Source: Erythrobacter donghaensis (lineage in GTDB: Bacteria; Pseudomonadota; Alphaproteobacteria; Sphingomonadales; Sphingomonadaceae). Taken from it: DNA of 64,000 nucleotides. Positions 16,876-26,029 of the stretch are shown here, one piece after another. Position numbers and translations under genes: made by a program. The notes beneath the pieces are model-generated. The model saw only the letters and a program-made list of their open reading frames with translations, made no database searches and was not told the DNA's origin. Position 1 is the first letter of the stretch. Each line of letters starts with the position of its first letter. The stretch covers positions 186,001 through 250,000 of the forward strand of contig NZ_MUYG01000010.1 of the NCBI RefSeq assembly GCF_002155425.1, read 5' to 3'.

Positions 16876-18281
16876 TCCTCCATGCCCAACGCGGCGCGCG
16901 CGCGGGCGACCTGCAAACGGACCTGATCGGGCGCGGTTCCGCCATAAGACGCGCGCGCCGCGACCGAGGCATCGACCGAGAGCGCAGCATAGACGCTTTC
17001 GTCGATCCGCGCATCGATCGCCTTCAAGTCGTCAATCGGCAGCTGGTCGAGCGCGATCCCGCGGCTTTCGGCGAGTTTCACGGCGGCCCCGGTGATGTGA
17101 TGCGCCTCGCGGAACGGGATGCCTGCCTGCCGCACCAGCCAGTCGGCCAGATCGGTGGCGGTGGCATAGCCGAGTTCTGCGGCGGCGCGCATCCGGGCGG
17201 TGTTGAAGGTGGCGCCCGCGATCATCCCGGTCATCGCCGCGATGCTGAGGCCCATCAGCCCGGCGGCTTCGAACACCGGCGGCTTGTCGTCCTGCATGTC
17301 CTTGGAATAGGCGAGCGGCAGGCCCTTCATCGTGATCATCAGGCTGGTGAGGCTGCCGATCACCCGCCCGCTGTGCCCGCGCACCAGTTCGGCCGCGTCG
17401 GGGTTCTTCTTTTGCGGCATGATCGAAGAGCCGGTCGAGAGGCTGTCGGGCAGGCGGATGAAGCCAAAGGGCTGGCTCGCCCACAGGATCAGCTCTTCGG
17501 CAAGCCGCGACAAGTGCAGTGCGGTGGCCGAGCAGGCGTAGAGGAAATCCATCGCGAAATCGCGGTCGGAGACGGCGTCGAGCGAGTTGGCGGTGGGCCG
17601 GTCGAAGCCGAGCGCCTGCGCGGTCGTCTCGCGGTCGATCGGAAAGCCCGTGCCCGCCAGCGCTGCCGAGCCGAGCGGACATTCGTTCATCCGTGCCCTT
17701 GCATCGCTGATGCGCGCACGGTCGCGGCGGAACATCTCGTAATAGGCCATGAGGTGGTGGCCGAGCGTCACCGGCTGCGCGGTCTGCAAGTGGGTGAAGC
17801 CGGGCATGATGCTGCCCGAATGCTCACCCGCCCGCGTCACCAGCGCGCGTTGCAGCGCGGCGAGGCCTTCGTCCATCTGGGTGAAGGCATCGCGCACCCA
17901 CAGGCGAAAATCGGTCGCGACCTGATCATTGCGGCTGCGCGCGGTATGGAGGCGCCCGGCGACCGGGCCGATCAGTTCGGCCAGCCGCGCCTCGGTGGTC
18001 ATGTGGATGTCTTCGCGGTCCCAATCCTCGGGCACGCCGTCGCGCTCGTATTCGGCGGCAACCGCATCGAGGCCGTTGGCGATCACCAAAGCATCTTCGC
18101 CCGACACGATCCCCTGCGCGCCCAGCATGGCGACGTGCGCCTTGCTCGCGGCGATGTCCTGCCGCCACAGCGCCTTGTCGAAGGGGATCGAGGCGTTGAT
18201 TTCGCGCATGATGGCGCTAGGGCCGTCAGCGAAGCGCCCGCCCCACATGGCGTTGGTCGTGCTGTTATCGGAGCCTGTCAT
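16872..18281 (-). CDS. argH: Argininosuccinate lyase
   Basis: A 469-residue fumarase-superfamily lyase releasing fumarate and arginine. The superfamily signature [12 protein letters not shown] is present, as are [10 protein letters not shown] at the N-terminus and [12 protein letters not shown]. The start at 18281 gives the family N-terminus; longer readings run into the divergent gene. Its ATG shares the CATG tetranucleotide with the start of the TlpA-like gene on the other strand. It is the first gene of the argH-lptM-lysA unit. Confidence 0.96.
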   Translation of the reverse strand: MTGSDNSTTNAMWGGRFADGPSAIMREINASIPFDKALWRQDIAASKAHVAMLGAQGIVSGEDALVIANGLDAVAAEYERDGVPEDWDREDIHMTTEARLAELIGPVAGRLHTARSRNDQVATDFRLWVRDAFTQMDEGLAALQRALVTRAGEHSGSIMPGFTHLQTAQPVTLGHHLMAYYEMFRRDRARISDARARMNECPLGSAALAGTGFPIDRETTAQALGFDRPTANSLDAVSDRDFAMDFLYACSATALHLSRLAEELILWASQPFGFIRLPDSLSTGSSIMPQKKNPDAAELVRGHSGRVIGSLTSLMITMKGLPLAYSKDMQDDKPPVFEAAGLMGLSIAAMTGMIAGATFNTARMRAAAELGYATATDLADWLVRQAGIPFREAHHITGAAVKLAESRGIALDQLPIDDLKAIDARIDESVYAALSVDASVAARASYGGTAPDQVRLQVARARAALGMEE

Positions 18282-18840
18282 GTCCCGCTCGCCGCTCATC
18301 CTTGCTGTCGCGCTCCTGCTGATCGGGGGCTGCGATAGGGCCGCCGAGGCCCCGGCGCAACCGGCCAGCGCAGGCGAGAGCACGCCGACGGGCGAAGTTG
18401 TGCGGCAATTTGCGGGAACGCCGCTGCCGGCGATGCAATTCGCCGATCCTGACGGGGCGACGCTCGATCTCGGCGCGCAGGATGGCCCGGTGCTCCTCAA
18501 CCTCTGGGCCACATGGTGCGCGCCTTGCGTCAAGGAGATGCCGCAGCTCGATGCGCTGGCGGCGGAGCTGGGGGACGAGGTGCGGGTCGTCACCGTCAGT
18601 CAGGATGTGCGCGGGGCTGAGGTCGTCGCGCCATTCTTCGCCAAGGGCGGCTATGCCCGGCTGGAGCCGTGGCTTGATCCCGATGCGGCGCTGTCGGCCC
18701 AGTTCACCCCCGAAGGCGCGCTGCCGCTGACGATTCTGTTCGACGCTTCGGGCAAGGAAGTGCTGCGGGTGGCGGGGGCCTATGAATGGGACTCGCCCGA
18801 AGCCGCGGCGCTGGTGAGGGACGCGCTCAAAGCCTCGTAA
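18280..18840 (+). CDS. TlpA-like thioredoxin-fold lipoprotein
   Basis: A 186-residue protein with a lipobox (IGGC, Cys18) and a TlpA/ResA-type thioredoxin domain. The redox motif WCAPC spans Cys80-Cys83 and the cis-proline segment is ALPLTILFD. It probably reduces disulfides in periplasmic proteins, for example in cytochrome c maturation. GGAG lies 6 bases before the ATG at 18280; an in-frame ATG at 18247 would put extra residues before the signal peptide. Its 3' end overlaps the convergent flavoprotein gene by 61 bases. Confidence 0.85.
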   Translation: MSRSPLILAVALLLIGGCDRAAEAPAQPASAGESTPTGEVVRQFAGTPLPAMQFADPDGATLDLGAQDGPVLLNLWATWCAPCVKEMPQLDALAAELGDEVRVVTVSQDVRGAEVVAPFFAKGGYARLEPWLDPDAALSAQFTPEGALPLTILFDASGKEVLRVAGAYEWDSPEAAALVRDALKAS

Positions 18841-20048
18841 TCGGGCAGGGCGAGGCCGAGGGGGCCTAGCGGGAAACCGAACAGCCCGCTCATCAGCTGC
18901 GCCTGAATGCCGCGCGCGGGCCAGTGGCGCGACAGCGGGGCGAGCAACCGGTCGCGAAGGCTCGGCAGCATGCGCGATTCCGACTGGTAGAGCGGAGTGA
19001 AGGCCCGCGTCACGATCTGGTAAAGCCACACGTGATCGCGCCGCCAGCTTGTCGCCAGCCGCAGCTTTTCGCCAAGGGTGCGCCCCTCGGCGAGCCCGCG
19101 CGCAAGGCTCCACGCGTCCAGCAGCGCCATGTTCGCGCCCTGGCCGAGCTGCGGGCTGGCCGAGTGCCATGCGTCGCCGATGGCGATCATCCGCTCGATG
19201 ACCGGGGCGGGGTGGGTGCGATGGGCATAACGCGCGAAGGTGAGCTGGCTGCGGTCCCCGATCCGGGCGAGCAAGCCTTCCAGCGCGGGCCACAGGCGCA
19301 GCACTTCGGCCTTCCAGTCATCCAGCGGCGTCTCGGCCCAGACCGGATAATCCTCGGCCTTCAGCGACCAGAAGAAGGCGACCTCCGGCCCCGCCGCCCC
19401 CGCGCGCTGGCCGATCGGCAGCACACCCGCCATCTGCGACGCGCGGCGGTAGCGCTGTTCGAGCAGATTGCCCGCAAAGGGATCGCCCGGTTCCAGAGGC
19501 AGGCTCGCCCACAGCGCGCCGAAGGGGAGAATGCCCTTGGGCGCGGGGTCGAAATGCGTGCGCCAGCCGCTCGCATCGACCACCAGATCGAAGCGCGAGC
19601 TGGCTTCGCGGCCTGCGAAGATCAGGCGGCGGCCCGCCGGCTCGCAAAGGCTGCCGGTGACGGCGTGATCGGCGTGCAAGGTGATCCCGGCCTGCGCGCT
19701 CGCCGCCTCAAGCAACACGCCGAACAGGCTGGCGCGGTGGATGCCGATGCCGAAAGCCCCCGGCAGGCCGAGCGCCGCATAGGGCGCATCGAGCACGCAG
19801 CGCCCGCGTTCCTCGATCCCCTCCAGCGCATCGATCCGCGCAGCCCGCCGCAGGATTTCCCCTGCCAGTCCCAGCGCGTCCAGCACTGCGAGCCCGCTCG
19901 GCTGGATCATCAGCCCCGATCCGACCGGGCCGGGTGCAAGGAACTGGTCGAAGATGTGGACGTCGTGCCCCTGCCGCGCCAGCAGCAGCGCGGCGGCCAG
20001 CCCCGCCGGGCCGCAGCCGATGACCGCAATGTCAAGCGGCTGCATCAT
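18780..20048 (-). CDS. FAD-dependent monooxygenase (PHBH/UbiH-like)
   Basis: A 422-residue group A flavoprotein monooxygenase. The dinucleotide motif GCGPAG is at 11-16 after a short beta-strand, and the second FAD motif is IGDAWHSASPQLGQGANMAL. It should hydroxylate an aromatic or polyketide-like substrate using NAD(P)H and oxygen; the substrate is unknown. The ATGATG start at 20045-20048 follows GAGGGGG. The 3' end overlaps the TlpA-like gene on the opposite strand. Confidence 0.85.
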   Translation of the reverse strand: MMQPLDIAVIGCGPAGLAAALLLARQGHDVHIFDQFLAPGPVGSGLMIQPSGLAVLDALGLAGEILRRAARIDALEGIEERGRCVLDAPYAALGLPGAFGIGIHRASLFGVLLEAASAQAGITLHADHAVTGSLCEPAGRRLIFAGREASSRFDLVVDASGWRTHFDPAPKGILPFGALWASLPLEPGDPFAGNLLEQRYRRASQMAGVLPIGQRAGAAGPEVAFFWSLKAEDYPVWAETPLDDWKAEVLRLWPALEGLLARIGDRSQLTFARYAHRTHPAPVIERMIAIGDAWHSASPQLGQGANMALLDAWSLARGLAEGRTLGEKLRLATSWRRDHVWLYQIVTRAFTPLYQSESRMLPSLRDRLLAPLSRHWPARGIQAQLMSGLFGFPLGPLGLALPDYEALSASLTSAAASGESHS

Positions 20049-20140
20049 GTGCCCCCTCGCGCCCCGTGCGCGGTTTTGTCTTATCCGCGGGCCTGCCCGA
20101 TGCGAGTGAATTTCTTGCAAACTTGCGCGAATTCGGCGCG

Positions 20141-20989
20141 TCAGACGGTCAGCCGCTGGCCGATCCCTTCACCCATCCGCAGCGGGTCGCCCGGTTTAAG
20201 ATCCTCGCGCCATGTCACGCGACCGGGCTCGAACAGCAGCACCACGGTCGAGCCGAGGTAGAAGCGGCCCATCTCCTCGCCCGGTGCGAAGACATGGCCA
20301 GCCCCGGCGAAATCCTCGTGCACCGGCGCGCTGGCATGGGTGCGGAACTGGTTGGGCCAGACCGTGTCGATCCCGGCGACGATCATCGCGCCGACCATGA
20401 TGCTGGCGAAATGCCCGTCCGGCCCGTCGAACCGGCACGACAGCCGCTCGTTGCGGGCGAACAGCCGGTCGACCCCGCCCGCGGTGGCGGTGTTGACCGA
20501 ATAGAGGTCGCCCGGAATATAGGTGGTCTCAGCCAGCGTGCCCGCGGCGGGCATGTGGACGCGGTGGTAATCCTTGGGGCTGAGGTAGATGGTGATGAAG
20601 CTGCCGCCTTCGAACCGCGCGGCGTCCTCGGCCCCGCAGCCGAGGATTTCGGCGACGCTGTAGTCGCGCCCCTTGGCCTGAATGATCCGCCCGCCACTGA
20701 TCGGGCCAAGCTGGCTCACCGCGCCATCGGCGGGGGAGAGAATGGCTTGCGTGGCATCGGCCAGCGGACGCGCGCCGGGCTTTAGCTCGCGCGTGAAGAA
20801 GTCGTTGAAGCTTCTGAACTCCCCGATCCCGCGCGCCGCCTGCGACAGGTCGACGCCATAGGCCGCGACGAAGCGCCGGATCAGCCGGTCGCGCAGCCAT
20901 GGCGTCTCGCTCGCGGCGATGCTTCCGGCAAGGCGCGAGAGGGCGTGTTGCGGGACGATATGCTGGAGCGCGATGAAGAGGGAGGACAT
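20141..20989 (-). CDS. psd: Phosphatidylserine decarboxylase proenzyme
   Basis: A 282-residue pyruvoyl enzyme making phosphatidylethanolamine at the inner membrane. The self-cleavage motif is LGST at about 245-248 (pyruvoyl from Ser247). Other family blocks are FFTRELKPGARP, SPADGAV and SPKDYHRVHMPA. This is the longer bacterial PSD-B type. No pssA is adjacent. The start MSSLFIALQHIVPQ at 20989 matches the family N-terminus, though no strong ribosome-binding site precedes it. Confidence 0.95.
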   Translation of the reverse strand: MSSLFIALQHIVPQHALSRLAGSIAASETPWLRDRLIRRFVAAYGVDLSQAARGIGEFRSFNDFFTRELKPGARPLADATQAILSPADGAVSQLGPISGGRIIQAKGRDYSVAEILGCGAEDAARFEGGSFITIYLSPKDYHRVHMPAAGTLAETTYIPGDLYSVNTATAGGVDRLFARNERLSCRFDGPDGHFASIMVGAMIVAGIDTVWPNQFRTHASAPVHEDFAGAGHVFAPGEEMGRFYLGSTVVLLFEPGRVTWREDLKPGDPLRMGEGIGQRLTV

Positions 20990-21049
20990 GGGGCTGGCGC
21001 TAGAGCGGGGCGAGGGCGTGCGCAAGCGCGGCGGCGGGCGGAAGTCTTG

Positions 21050-21805
21050 TCACAGCGTCACCGTCTGCCCGCCATCGACCTTGATCGCGCTGCCGGTGAT
21101 GAAACCCGCGCGTGGGCTAGCGAGGAAGGCGGCGATATCGCCGAACTCCTCCGGTCGCCCGAGCCGGCCTACCGGAATCGCCGCGATCGAGCGGGCGGTG
21201 ACCTGTTCTTTCTCAAGCCCCTGCGCCGCCGCCATCCCGGCGTGGAGGCTGGAGAGGCGGTCGGTCGCGATCTGGCCGGGGAGCAGCAGGTTCACCGTCA
21301 CTCCATCGCCAGCGACCTCGGCGGCGAGCGTCTTGCACCACGAAGCCAGCATCGCGCGCACCGCATTGGAGAGCACGAGGCCCGCGATCGGCGTAATCAG
21401 GCTGGTCGAAGCGACCGCGATGATCCGCCCGAAGCCGCGCTCGCGCATCGCGGGGAGGAAGGCTTGGGCGAGCGTCAGCTGCGCATCGAACATCCGCGGC
21501 ATCACGGCGGCAAAATCGGCAGGGGTGGTGGTCGCCGCCGCGCCGGTCGGCGGGCCGCCTGCGTTGAGAAGGAGGATATCGAGCGAGCGCCCGGTGGCGC
21601 GCACCTTGGCGATGATCGCTTCGGGCGCGGCGGGATCGTCGAGATCGGCGGCAATATGCGCCAGCGCGCCCTCAGGCCCTTGATCCGAACGCGCGACGGT
21701 GATGACCTCCGCGCCCTCCGCCGCCAGCGCTGCGGCAATCGCGCGGCCCAGCCCCTTGCTCGCGCCGAGCACCAGCGCGGTCTTCCCGCCGAGTTGCAGA
21801 TCCAT
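21050..21805 (-). CDS. SDR-family protein lacking the YxxxK pair
   Basis: A 251-residue short-chain dehydrogenase fold. The cofactor motif GASKGLG is at 14-20 and NAG at 81-83. Where the catalytic Tyr-x3-Lys is expected 13 residues after Ser133, the sequence is LSNAVR (145-150), so both Tyr and Lys are replaced. The C-terminus ends in KVDGGQTVTL as in FabG-like proteins. It may be a non-canonical reductase or a binding protein. It follows the Lpd-like gene by 31 bases. Confidence 0.85.
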   Translation of the reverse strand: MDLQLGGKTALVLGASKGLGRAIAAALAAEGAEVITVARSDQGPEGALAHIAADLDDPAAPEAIIAKVRATGRSLDILLLNAGGPPTGAAATTTPADFAAVMPRMFDAQLTLAQAFLPAMRERGFGRIIAVASTSLITPIAGLVLSNAVRAMLASWCKTLAAEVAGDGVTVNLLLPGQIATDRLSSLHAGMAAAQGLEKEQVTARSIAAIPVGRLGRPEEFGDIAAFLASPRAGFITGSAIKVDGGQTVTL

Positions 21806-21836
21806 GTCCGTGTCCCTCCTGTCCGCGCCCCGGCGC

Positions 21837-23255
21837 TCAGGCCCCGGCGGGCGAGCCGCTGTCCTGATCCTCGGGGATGGGAATCGGTGTCGCCGCGCAG
21901 ACGGTGCGCAGGGCCGATTTCAATCCTTCCTCGATGGTGGGGTGGTAGAAGGGAAAGGCCAAGACCTCGGTCGCGGTCATCCCCTGTTCGATCACCCAGG
22001 CGAGCAGGTGGCCGAGGTGTTCGGCCCCCGGCGCGGCGATGTCCGCGCCGATCAGCACGCCATCGGGCGCGGCGGCGTAGAGCGTAAGCGCGCCTTCGTT
22101 GCGCGCCTCGACCCTTGCGCGGCCCTGATTGCCGTAATCGGTGTAGCCGCTGACCGCGCCATCGGCCTCGGCCTTGCCGATGCTGACGATCGGCGGCTCG
22201 GTGAAGATGATGCTGAAGGGCACGTGGCGCTCGGTGCGGACCGGGGCGGGCAGGGCGGCCGCGTTGCGCCCGGCAATGGCGCCGTCGTGCGAGGCTTCGT
22301 GCAGCAGCGGAATATCCGCCGCGACATCGCCCGCGATGAAGACCGCGCTCTCGCCGCAGCGCATCGTTGCGCGGTCGTGGCAGGGCACGCCCTTGTCGTC
22401 GCATTCGAGCCCGGCCTTGGTGAGATCGAGCGTGTCGAGGATCGGCGTGCGCCCTACGGCGACCAGCAGCCGGTCGAACCGCGCGGTGCCGGAGCTTGCG
22501 CCCTTCCACGTCACCGCGACCTCGTCACCCTCACGCGAGGGCGTGATATCGACCCCGAGATGGAGGTCGATGTCCTCGGCGATGATGTCCTTCATCGCCT
22601 TGTGGACGCGCGGGCAGCGGATTTTCGCTATCGTGTCGGCCTTGTCGAACAGCGACACCTCAACGCCGAGGTGGGCGAAGGCCTGCGCCAACTCCAGCCC
22701 GATCGCGCCGGAGCCGACCACCGCGAGGCGGCGCGGCAGCTTCTCAAGCTCGAAGACATTCTCGTTGGTGAGCGCAAGGTCGCCCAGCGCCGCGAAGGCA
22801 TCGGGCATGACCGGGCGCGATCCCGTGGCGATAACGATGGCGCGCGCCTTCACGCGCTGGCCATTGTCCAGTTCCAGACTGTCGGGGCCGGTGAAGCGCG
22901 CCATCGCCTCGATCCGGATGCCATCGGGGATTTTCGCGATTGATTCGCGCGTCAACCGGACGAAGCGGTCGCGCTCGGCCCGCACGCGCTCGAACAGCGC
23001 GGCCTCGTCGATCGTCACCCCTGCGGTGCGAATGCCAAAACTGTCGGCGCGCGCGACCGCGTGACGCGCCTTGGCGGCGGCGATCAGCAGCTTGGAGGGC
23101 ATGCAGCCGACCGTGGCGCAGGTCGTGCCCGCAAACGCCGGGTCGATCAGCAACGTGGTCGCACCGTTCTTGCGCGCGGCGCGCTCGGCGGCGAGCCCGG
23201 CGGTGCCCGCGCCGATCACCGCGACATCGCAGGTCAGCGTTTCATTATCCGTCAT
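21837..23255 (-). CDS. Pyridine nucleotide-disulfide oxidoreductase (dihydrolipoyl dehydrogenase-like)
   Basis: A 472-residue class I flavoprotein disulfide reductase. FAD motif GAGTAG is at 15-20, redox cysteines are C46 and C51 in GTTCATVGCMPSK, the NAD motif is GSGAIGLELAQAF, and the C-terminal His-Glu pair is in FYHPTIEEGL. No lipoyl complex gene is nearby, so it may be a stand-alone Lpd-like or mercuric-reductase-like enzyme. I chose ATG 23255 because GGTGAG precedes it; 23267 is an alternative that overlaps the upstream gene. Confidence 0.88.
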   Translation of the reverse strand: MTDNETLTCDVAVIGAGTAGLAAERAARKNGATTLLIDPAFAGTTCATVGCMPSKLLIAAAKARHAVARADSFGIRTAGVTIDEAALFERVRAERDRFVRLTRESIAKIPDGIRIEAMARFTGPDSLELDNGQRVKARAIVIATGSRPVMPDAFAALGDLALTNENVFELEKLPRRLAVVGSGAIGLELAQAFAHLGVEVSLFDKADTIAKIRCPRVHKAMKDIIAEDIDLHLGVDITPSREGDEVAVTWKGASSGTARFDRLLVAVGRTPILDTLDLTKAGLECDDKGVPCHDRATMRCGESAVFIAGDVAADIPLLHEASHDGAIAGRNAAALPAPVRTERHVPFSIIFTEPPIVSIGKAEADGAVSGYTDYGNQGRARVEARNEGALTLYAAAPDGVLIGADIAAPGAEHLGHLLAWVIEQGMTATEVLAFPFYHPTIEEGLKSALRTVCAATPIPIPEDQDSGSPAGA

Positions 23256-23259
23256 GCGC

Positions 23260-24021
23260 TCACCCATGTTCGGCGCGATGCTTGTCGAGCACCTTCTCGA
23301 CCTTCTCCAAGGCCTCGAGGATTTCTTCCGACCAGCCGCCGGGGGGCAGCTCGCGCGCGGCGGTATGCGCGGCGCAGACCAGCGGCGTGTCGGCCCATTC
23401 GGCAGCGATCCGCCGCGCCCAGTTCGCATAGGCATCCGCGGCCCCCGCTTCGTTCTTCAGCGCCTTGCCCAGCGCCGGGTGGAAGCGCATCCGCGGCTCG
23501 GGCAGCACGGCTTCGATAAGGCTCGGCGGGGCGAGCACCATGATTGTGTCATCGACGTGGACGATCCGGCTCGCCCGGTGGCGCACCAGCACCGAGGCAG
23601 TATGGACACTCTTGTCATCGGGCACGAAGTCGAGCCCATCGGGGACGGAGAATTCGAGATCCTCGGCGAATTCGGCCTGCGCGGCGGGGTCTTCGATCAC
23701 CCCGCGCTCCCATTCGAGCTCGCTCACTTCGTCACGGTGGCGCGCGGTGCCGATCAGCCGCGCATCGGGCAGCAGCTTGGCCATCGCGGTGCAGTGGATG
23801 GTGTGGAAGGGGTGAACGTTGATGATCGCATCGACCAGTCGGCCACCCTCCGTCAGGGCGAGCAGGCTGGTGCGGTCCGCATCGTCGATATCGTAGCTGT
23901 CGAGCACCAGAAAGCGCCCGTTCGCGCGCCGGACGAGCGACATCTGCGTGCCGATATCGACCACCTTGGCGATCTTGAAAGACCCTCTGAAGTTCCAGAA
24001 ATCGTGATGATGCTGCTGCAC
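23260..24021 (-). CDS. Metallo-beta-lactamase-fold-like hypothetical protein
   Basis: A 253-residue protein. The pattern INVHPFHTIHCTAMAKLLPDARLIG resembles the metal-binding loop and following helix of MBL-fold hydrolases, but the classical HxHxDH motif is not intact. I chose the GTG at 24021 because GGGAG lies 6 bases before it; a TTG at 24060 is the longer alternative. It is 4 bases upstream of the Lpd-like gene and probably cotranscribed. The function is unknown. Confidence 0.7.
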   Translation of the reverse strand: MQQHHHDFWNFRGSFKIAKVVDIGTQMSLVRRANGRFLVLDSYDIDDADRTSLLALTEGGRLVDAIINVHPFHTIHCTAMAKLLPDARLIGTARHRDEVSELEWERGVIEDPAAQAEFAEDLEFSVPDGLDFVPDDKSVHTASVLVRHRASRIVHVDDTIMVLAPPSLIEAVLPEPRMRFHPALGKALKNEAGAADAYANWARRIAAEWADTPLVCAAHTAARELPPGGWSEEILEALEKVEKVLDKHRAEHG

Positions 24022-24157
24022 GCGCTGCTCCCGTTCTTGTTTCGTGTCTTGCAGGAACAAGAGCGCAGCCTTCGGGGTGTTCCGTCCGGGCGCGGATTTA
24101 ACCGAAAGCCGTTGGGGCGCGGCAGGCCGGTTTGGCGGCCTTGAAAGGCCGGGACCA

Positions 24158-24233
24158 TGGTGGGCGGTGACGGGCTCGAACCGCCGACCCTCTCGGTGTA
24201 AACGAGATGCTCTACCAACTGAGCTAACCGCCC
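24158..24233 (-). tRNA. tRNA-Val (anticodon TAC)
   Basis: A complete cloverleaf on the minus strand. The acceptor stem is GGGCGGT/ACCGCCC, the D arm GCTC..GAGC, the anticodon stem TCTCG/CGAGA with loop TTTACAC (anticodon TAC), and the T arm holds GGTTCGAGCC. Discriminator A and CCA are encoded (24158-24161). The total is 76 bases. Confidence 0.97.
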
Positions 24234-24304
24234 CACGCTTGGCGATACGCGGCGCGGTTTAGCCGTGTCCGCGCGCCGGTCAAGTGTGGTAGATAGGCCG
24301 CGCG

Positions 24305-24889
24305 ATGACCATTCACACGCATCTCAATGATGGTACCCCCGTGTGCATCCGCCGGGTGCGGGCCGAGGACGAGGCGCGGCTGCGCGACGGGATCGCGCAG
24401 CTTTCGCCCCAGTCGCGCTATCTGCGGTTCTTTTCCGGGATGCGCGAGCCGCCGCCGCAGGTGCTGCGCGCGCTGGCGAGCCCCGATGGCCACGATCACA
24501 TCGCCTGGGGCGCGCTGCGCAGCGATTCTGCCGATACGCCTGCGCTGGGCGTGGTCCACGCCTTCCGCGATGCCGATGATCCCGACATGGCGGAGTTCTC
24601 GGTCGCGGTGATCGACGAATACCACGGGCGCGGCCTCGCGCGGCTGCTGACCGCGGTGCTGCTGCTCGATTGCGCGCGCGAGGGGCTGGCGCAGTTCACC
24701 GTTCACGTCCTCCCCGAAAACCGCCCCGCGCTGACGCTCGCCCGCTCGCTCGGGGCGGAAGGGGTGGGATATGCAGCGGGGGTCTCGGTGCTGGAGATCG
24801 ACATCGCCGCAGCGCTGGCGGCGCTCAGGGCCGAGAGGGACGTGCCGGGGCTGGCGGCGGTGTTCGACCAGTTCGACGCCGAGGCCTAG
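24305..24889 (+). CDS. GNAT-family N-acetyltransferase
   Basis: A 194-residue protein with the GNAT fold. The N-terminus (VCIRRVRAEDEARLRDGI, LSPQSRYLRFFSGM) resembles the acetyltransferase domain seen in Pat/PatZ-type proteins. The acetyl-CoA loop is EYHGRGLARLLTAVLL and the C-terminal helix reads ENRPALTLARSLGA. The substrate is unknown. No Shine-Dalgarno sequence is obvious. The asparaginase gene follows 32 bases downstream. Confidence 0.82.
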   Translation: MTIHTHLNDGTPVCIRRVRAEDEARLRDGIAQLSPQSRYLRFFSGMREPPPQVLRALASPDGHDHIAWGALRSDSADTPALGVVHAFRDADDPDMAEFSVAVIDEYHGRGLARLLTAVLLLDCAREGLAQFTVHVLPENRPALTLARSLGAEGVGYAAGVSVLEIDIAAALAALRAERDVPGLAAVFDQFDAEA

Positions 24890-24921
24890 GCGCGGGCGGT
24901 GCGGGCGGCTAGGGCGGGGGC

Positions 24922-25911
24922 ATGAGCAAGACCCCTCGCATCCTCGTCCTCGGCACCGGCGGCACGATTGCGGGCGCGGGCGCGGGCGGGACGGGGGCGG
25001 CCTATCGTCCTGGGGGCCTCGCGCTGGAGGTGCTGGTTGGCCACCTCGCCGATCTGGGCCTCGCGGTGGACTTGCTCCCGCAGGAGGTCGCGCGGATCGG
25101 TTCGCAGGACATCGGTTTTGCCGAGTGGCAGGCGCTCCACGCCGCCTGTGCGGGCGCGATGGGCGATCCGGCGGTGGACGCGGTGATCATCACCCACGGC
25201 ACCGACACGGCGGAGGAGACTGCCTTCCTGCTCGACCTCACCTTGCCGACGACGAAGCCCGTGGTGCTGGTCGGCGCGATGCGCCCCGCCGATGCGGTGG
25301 GGGCGGACGGGATGCGCAACTTCGCCAACGCGGTGAAGGTCGCGGGTGATGGGCAAGCGGCGGGGCGCGGGGTGATGCTGGTGATGGGCGACGCGGTGCT
25401 CGCCGCGCGCGATGCGCGGAAGGCCGCGACCTCGGCGGTCGATGCCTTCAGGAGCTTCCCGCGCGGCCCCCTCGCACGGGTGACCCCGGCGCGGATCGAC
25501 TGGTTCGGCCCGCCGCACCGCGAGGGCGAGCTTGCGCGCTTTGCCTTCCCGGCGGCGTTGCCGCGCGTCGCGATCCTCACCGCGGGCGCGGGGATGGACG
25601 AACAGCCGGTCGAGGCGCTGCTCGGCATCGGCGCGAAGGGCATCGTCCTCGCCGGGATGGGGCAGGGCAATGCGCCGCGCGTCGTGATCGAAGCCCTCGC
25701 CTGCGCGGCGGCAAGCGGCGTCCCGGTGGTGCGCGCAACCCGGGTCGACGAGGGGCTCGTCGACCGCAATGTCGAGGTCGATGATGACGCGCTGGGGCTG
25801 GTGGCGGCCCGCGCGCTCGGCCCGGCCAAGGCGCGGGTGCTGCTGATGGTGCTGGTGGCGAACGGGATTACAGATGCGGCGAGCGTGCAGGCGGCGTTTG
25901 ACGCGGGGTGA
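24922..25911 (+). CDS. L-asparaginase (type I/II family)
   Basis: A 329-residue asparaginase hydrolysing asparagine to aspartate and ammonia. The first catalytic threonine motif is GTGGTIAGAG (about 11-20) and the second is THGTDTAEET (91-100). No signal peptide is visible, so it should be cytoplasmic. The C-terminal half keeps AKGIVLAGMGQGNAP. Length fits the family. Confidence 0.9.
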   Translation: MSKTPRILVLGTGGTIAGAGAGGTGAAYRPGGLALEVLVGHLADLGLAVDLLPQEVARIGSQDIGFAEWQALHAACAGAMGDPAVDAVIITHGTDTAEETAFLLDLTLPTTKPVVLVGAMRPADAVGADGMRNFANAVKVAGDGQAAGRGVMLVMGDAVLAARDARKAATSAVDAFRSFPRGPLARVTPARIDWFGPPHREGELARFAFPAALPRVAILTAGAGMDEQPVEALLGIGAKGIVLAGMGQGNAPRVVIEALACAAASGVPVVRATRVDEGLVDRNVEVDDDALGLVAARALGPAKARVLLMVLVANGITDAASVQAAFDAG

Positions 25912-26029
25912 GGCGATCATTGCCCCCGATGCGCCACCGCTTCCTTACATATTCCAACCAGATGCGCTAACCCCCCGCCAGAAACCGGGAGGCAGCCTCC
26001 ACCCGCCAAAGACAAAGTGAGCCTTCCCC

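Noticed and set aside
15187..16926. A 579-codon open frame antisense to lysA
   Set aside because: It mirrors lysA codon bias on the other strand and shows only low-complexity Arg/His/Gly-rich translation. lysA has complete catalytic motifs.
23853..24236. Open frame across the tRNA-Val gene
   Set aside because: It overlaps a complete tRNA and the MBL-like gene on the same strand and has no motif.
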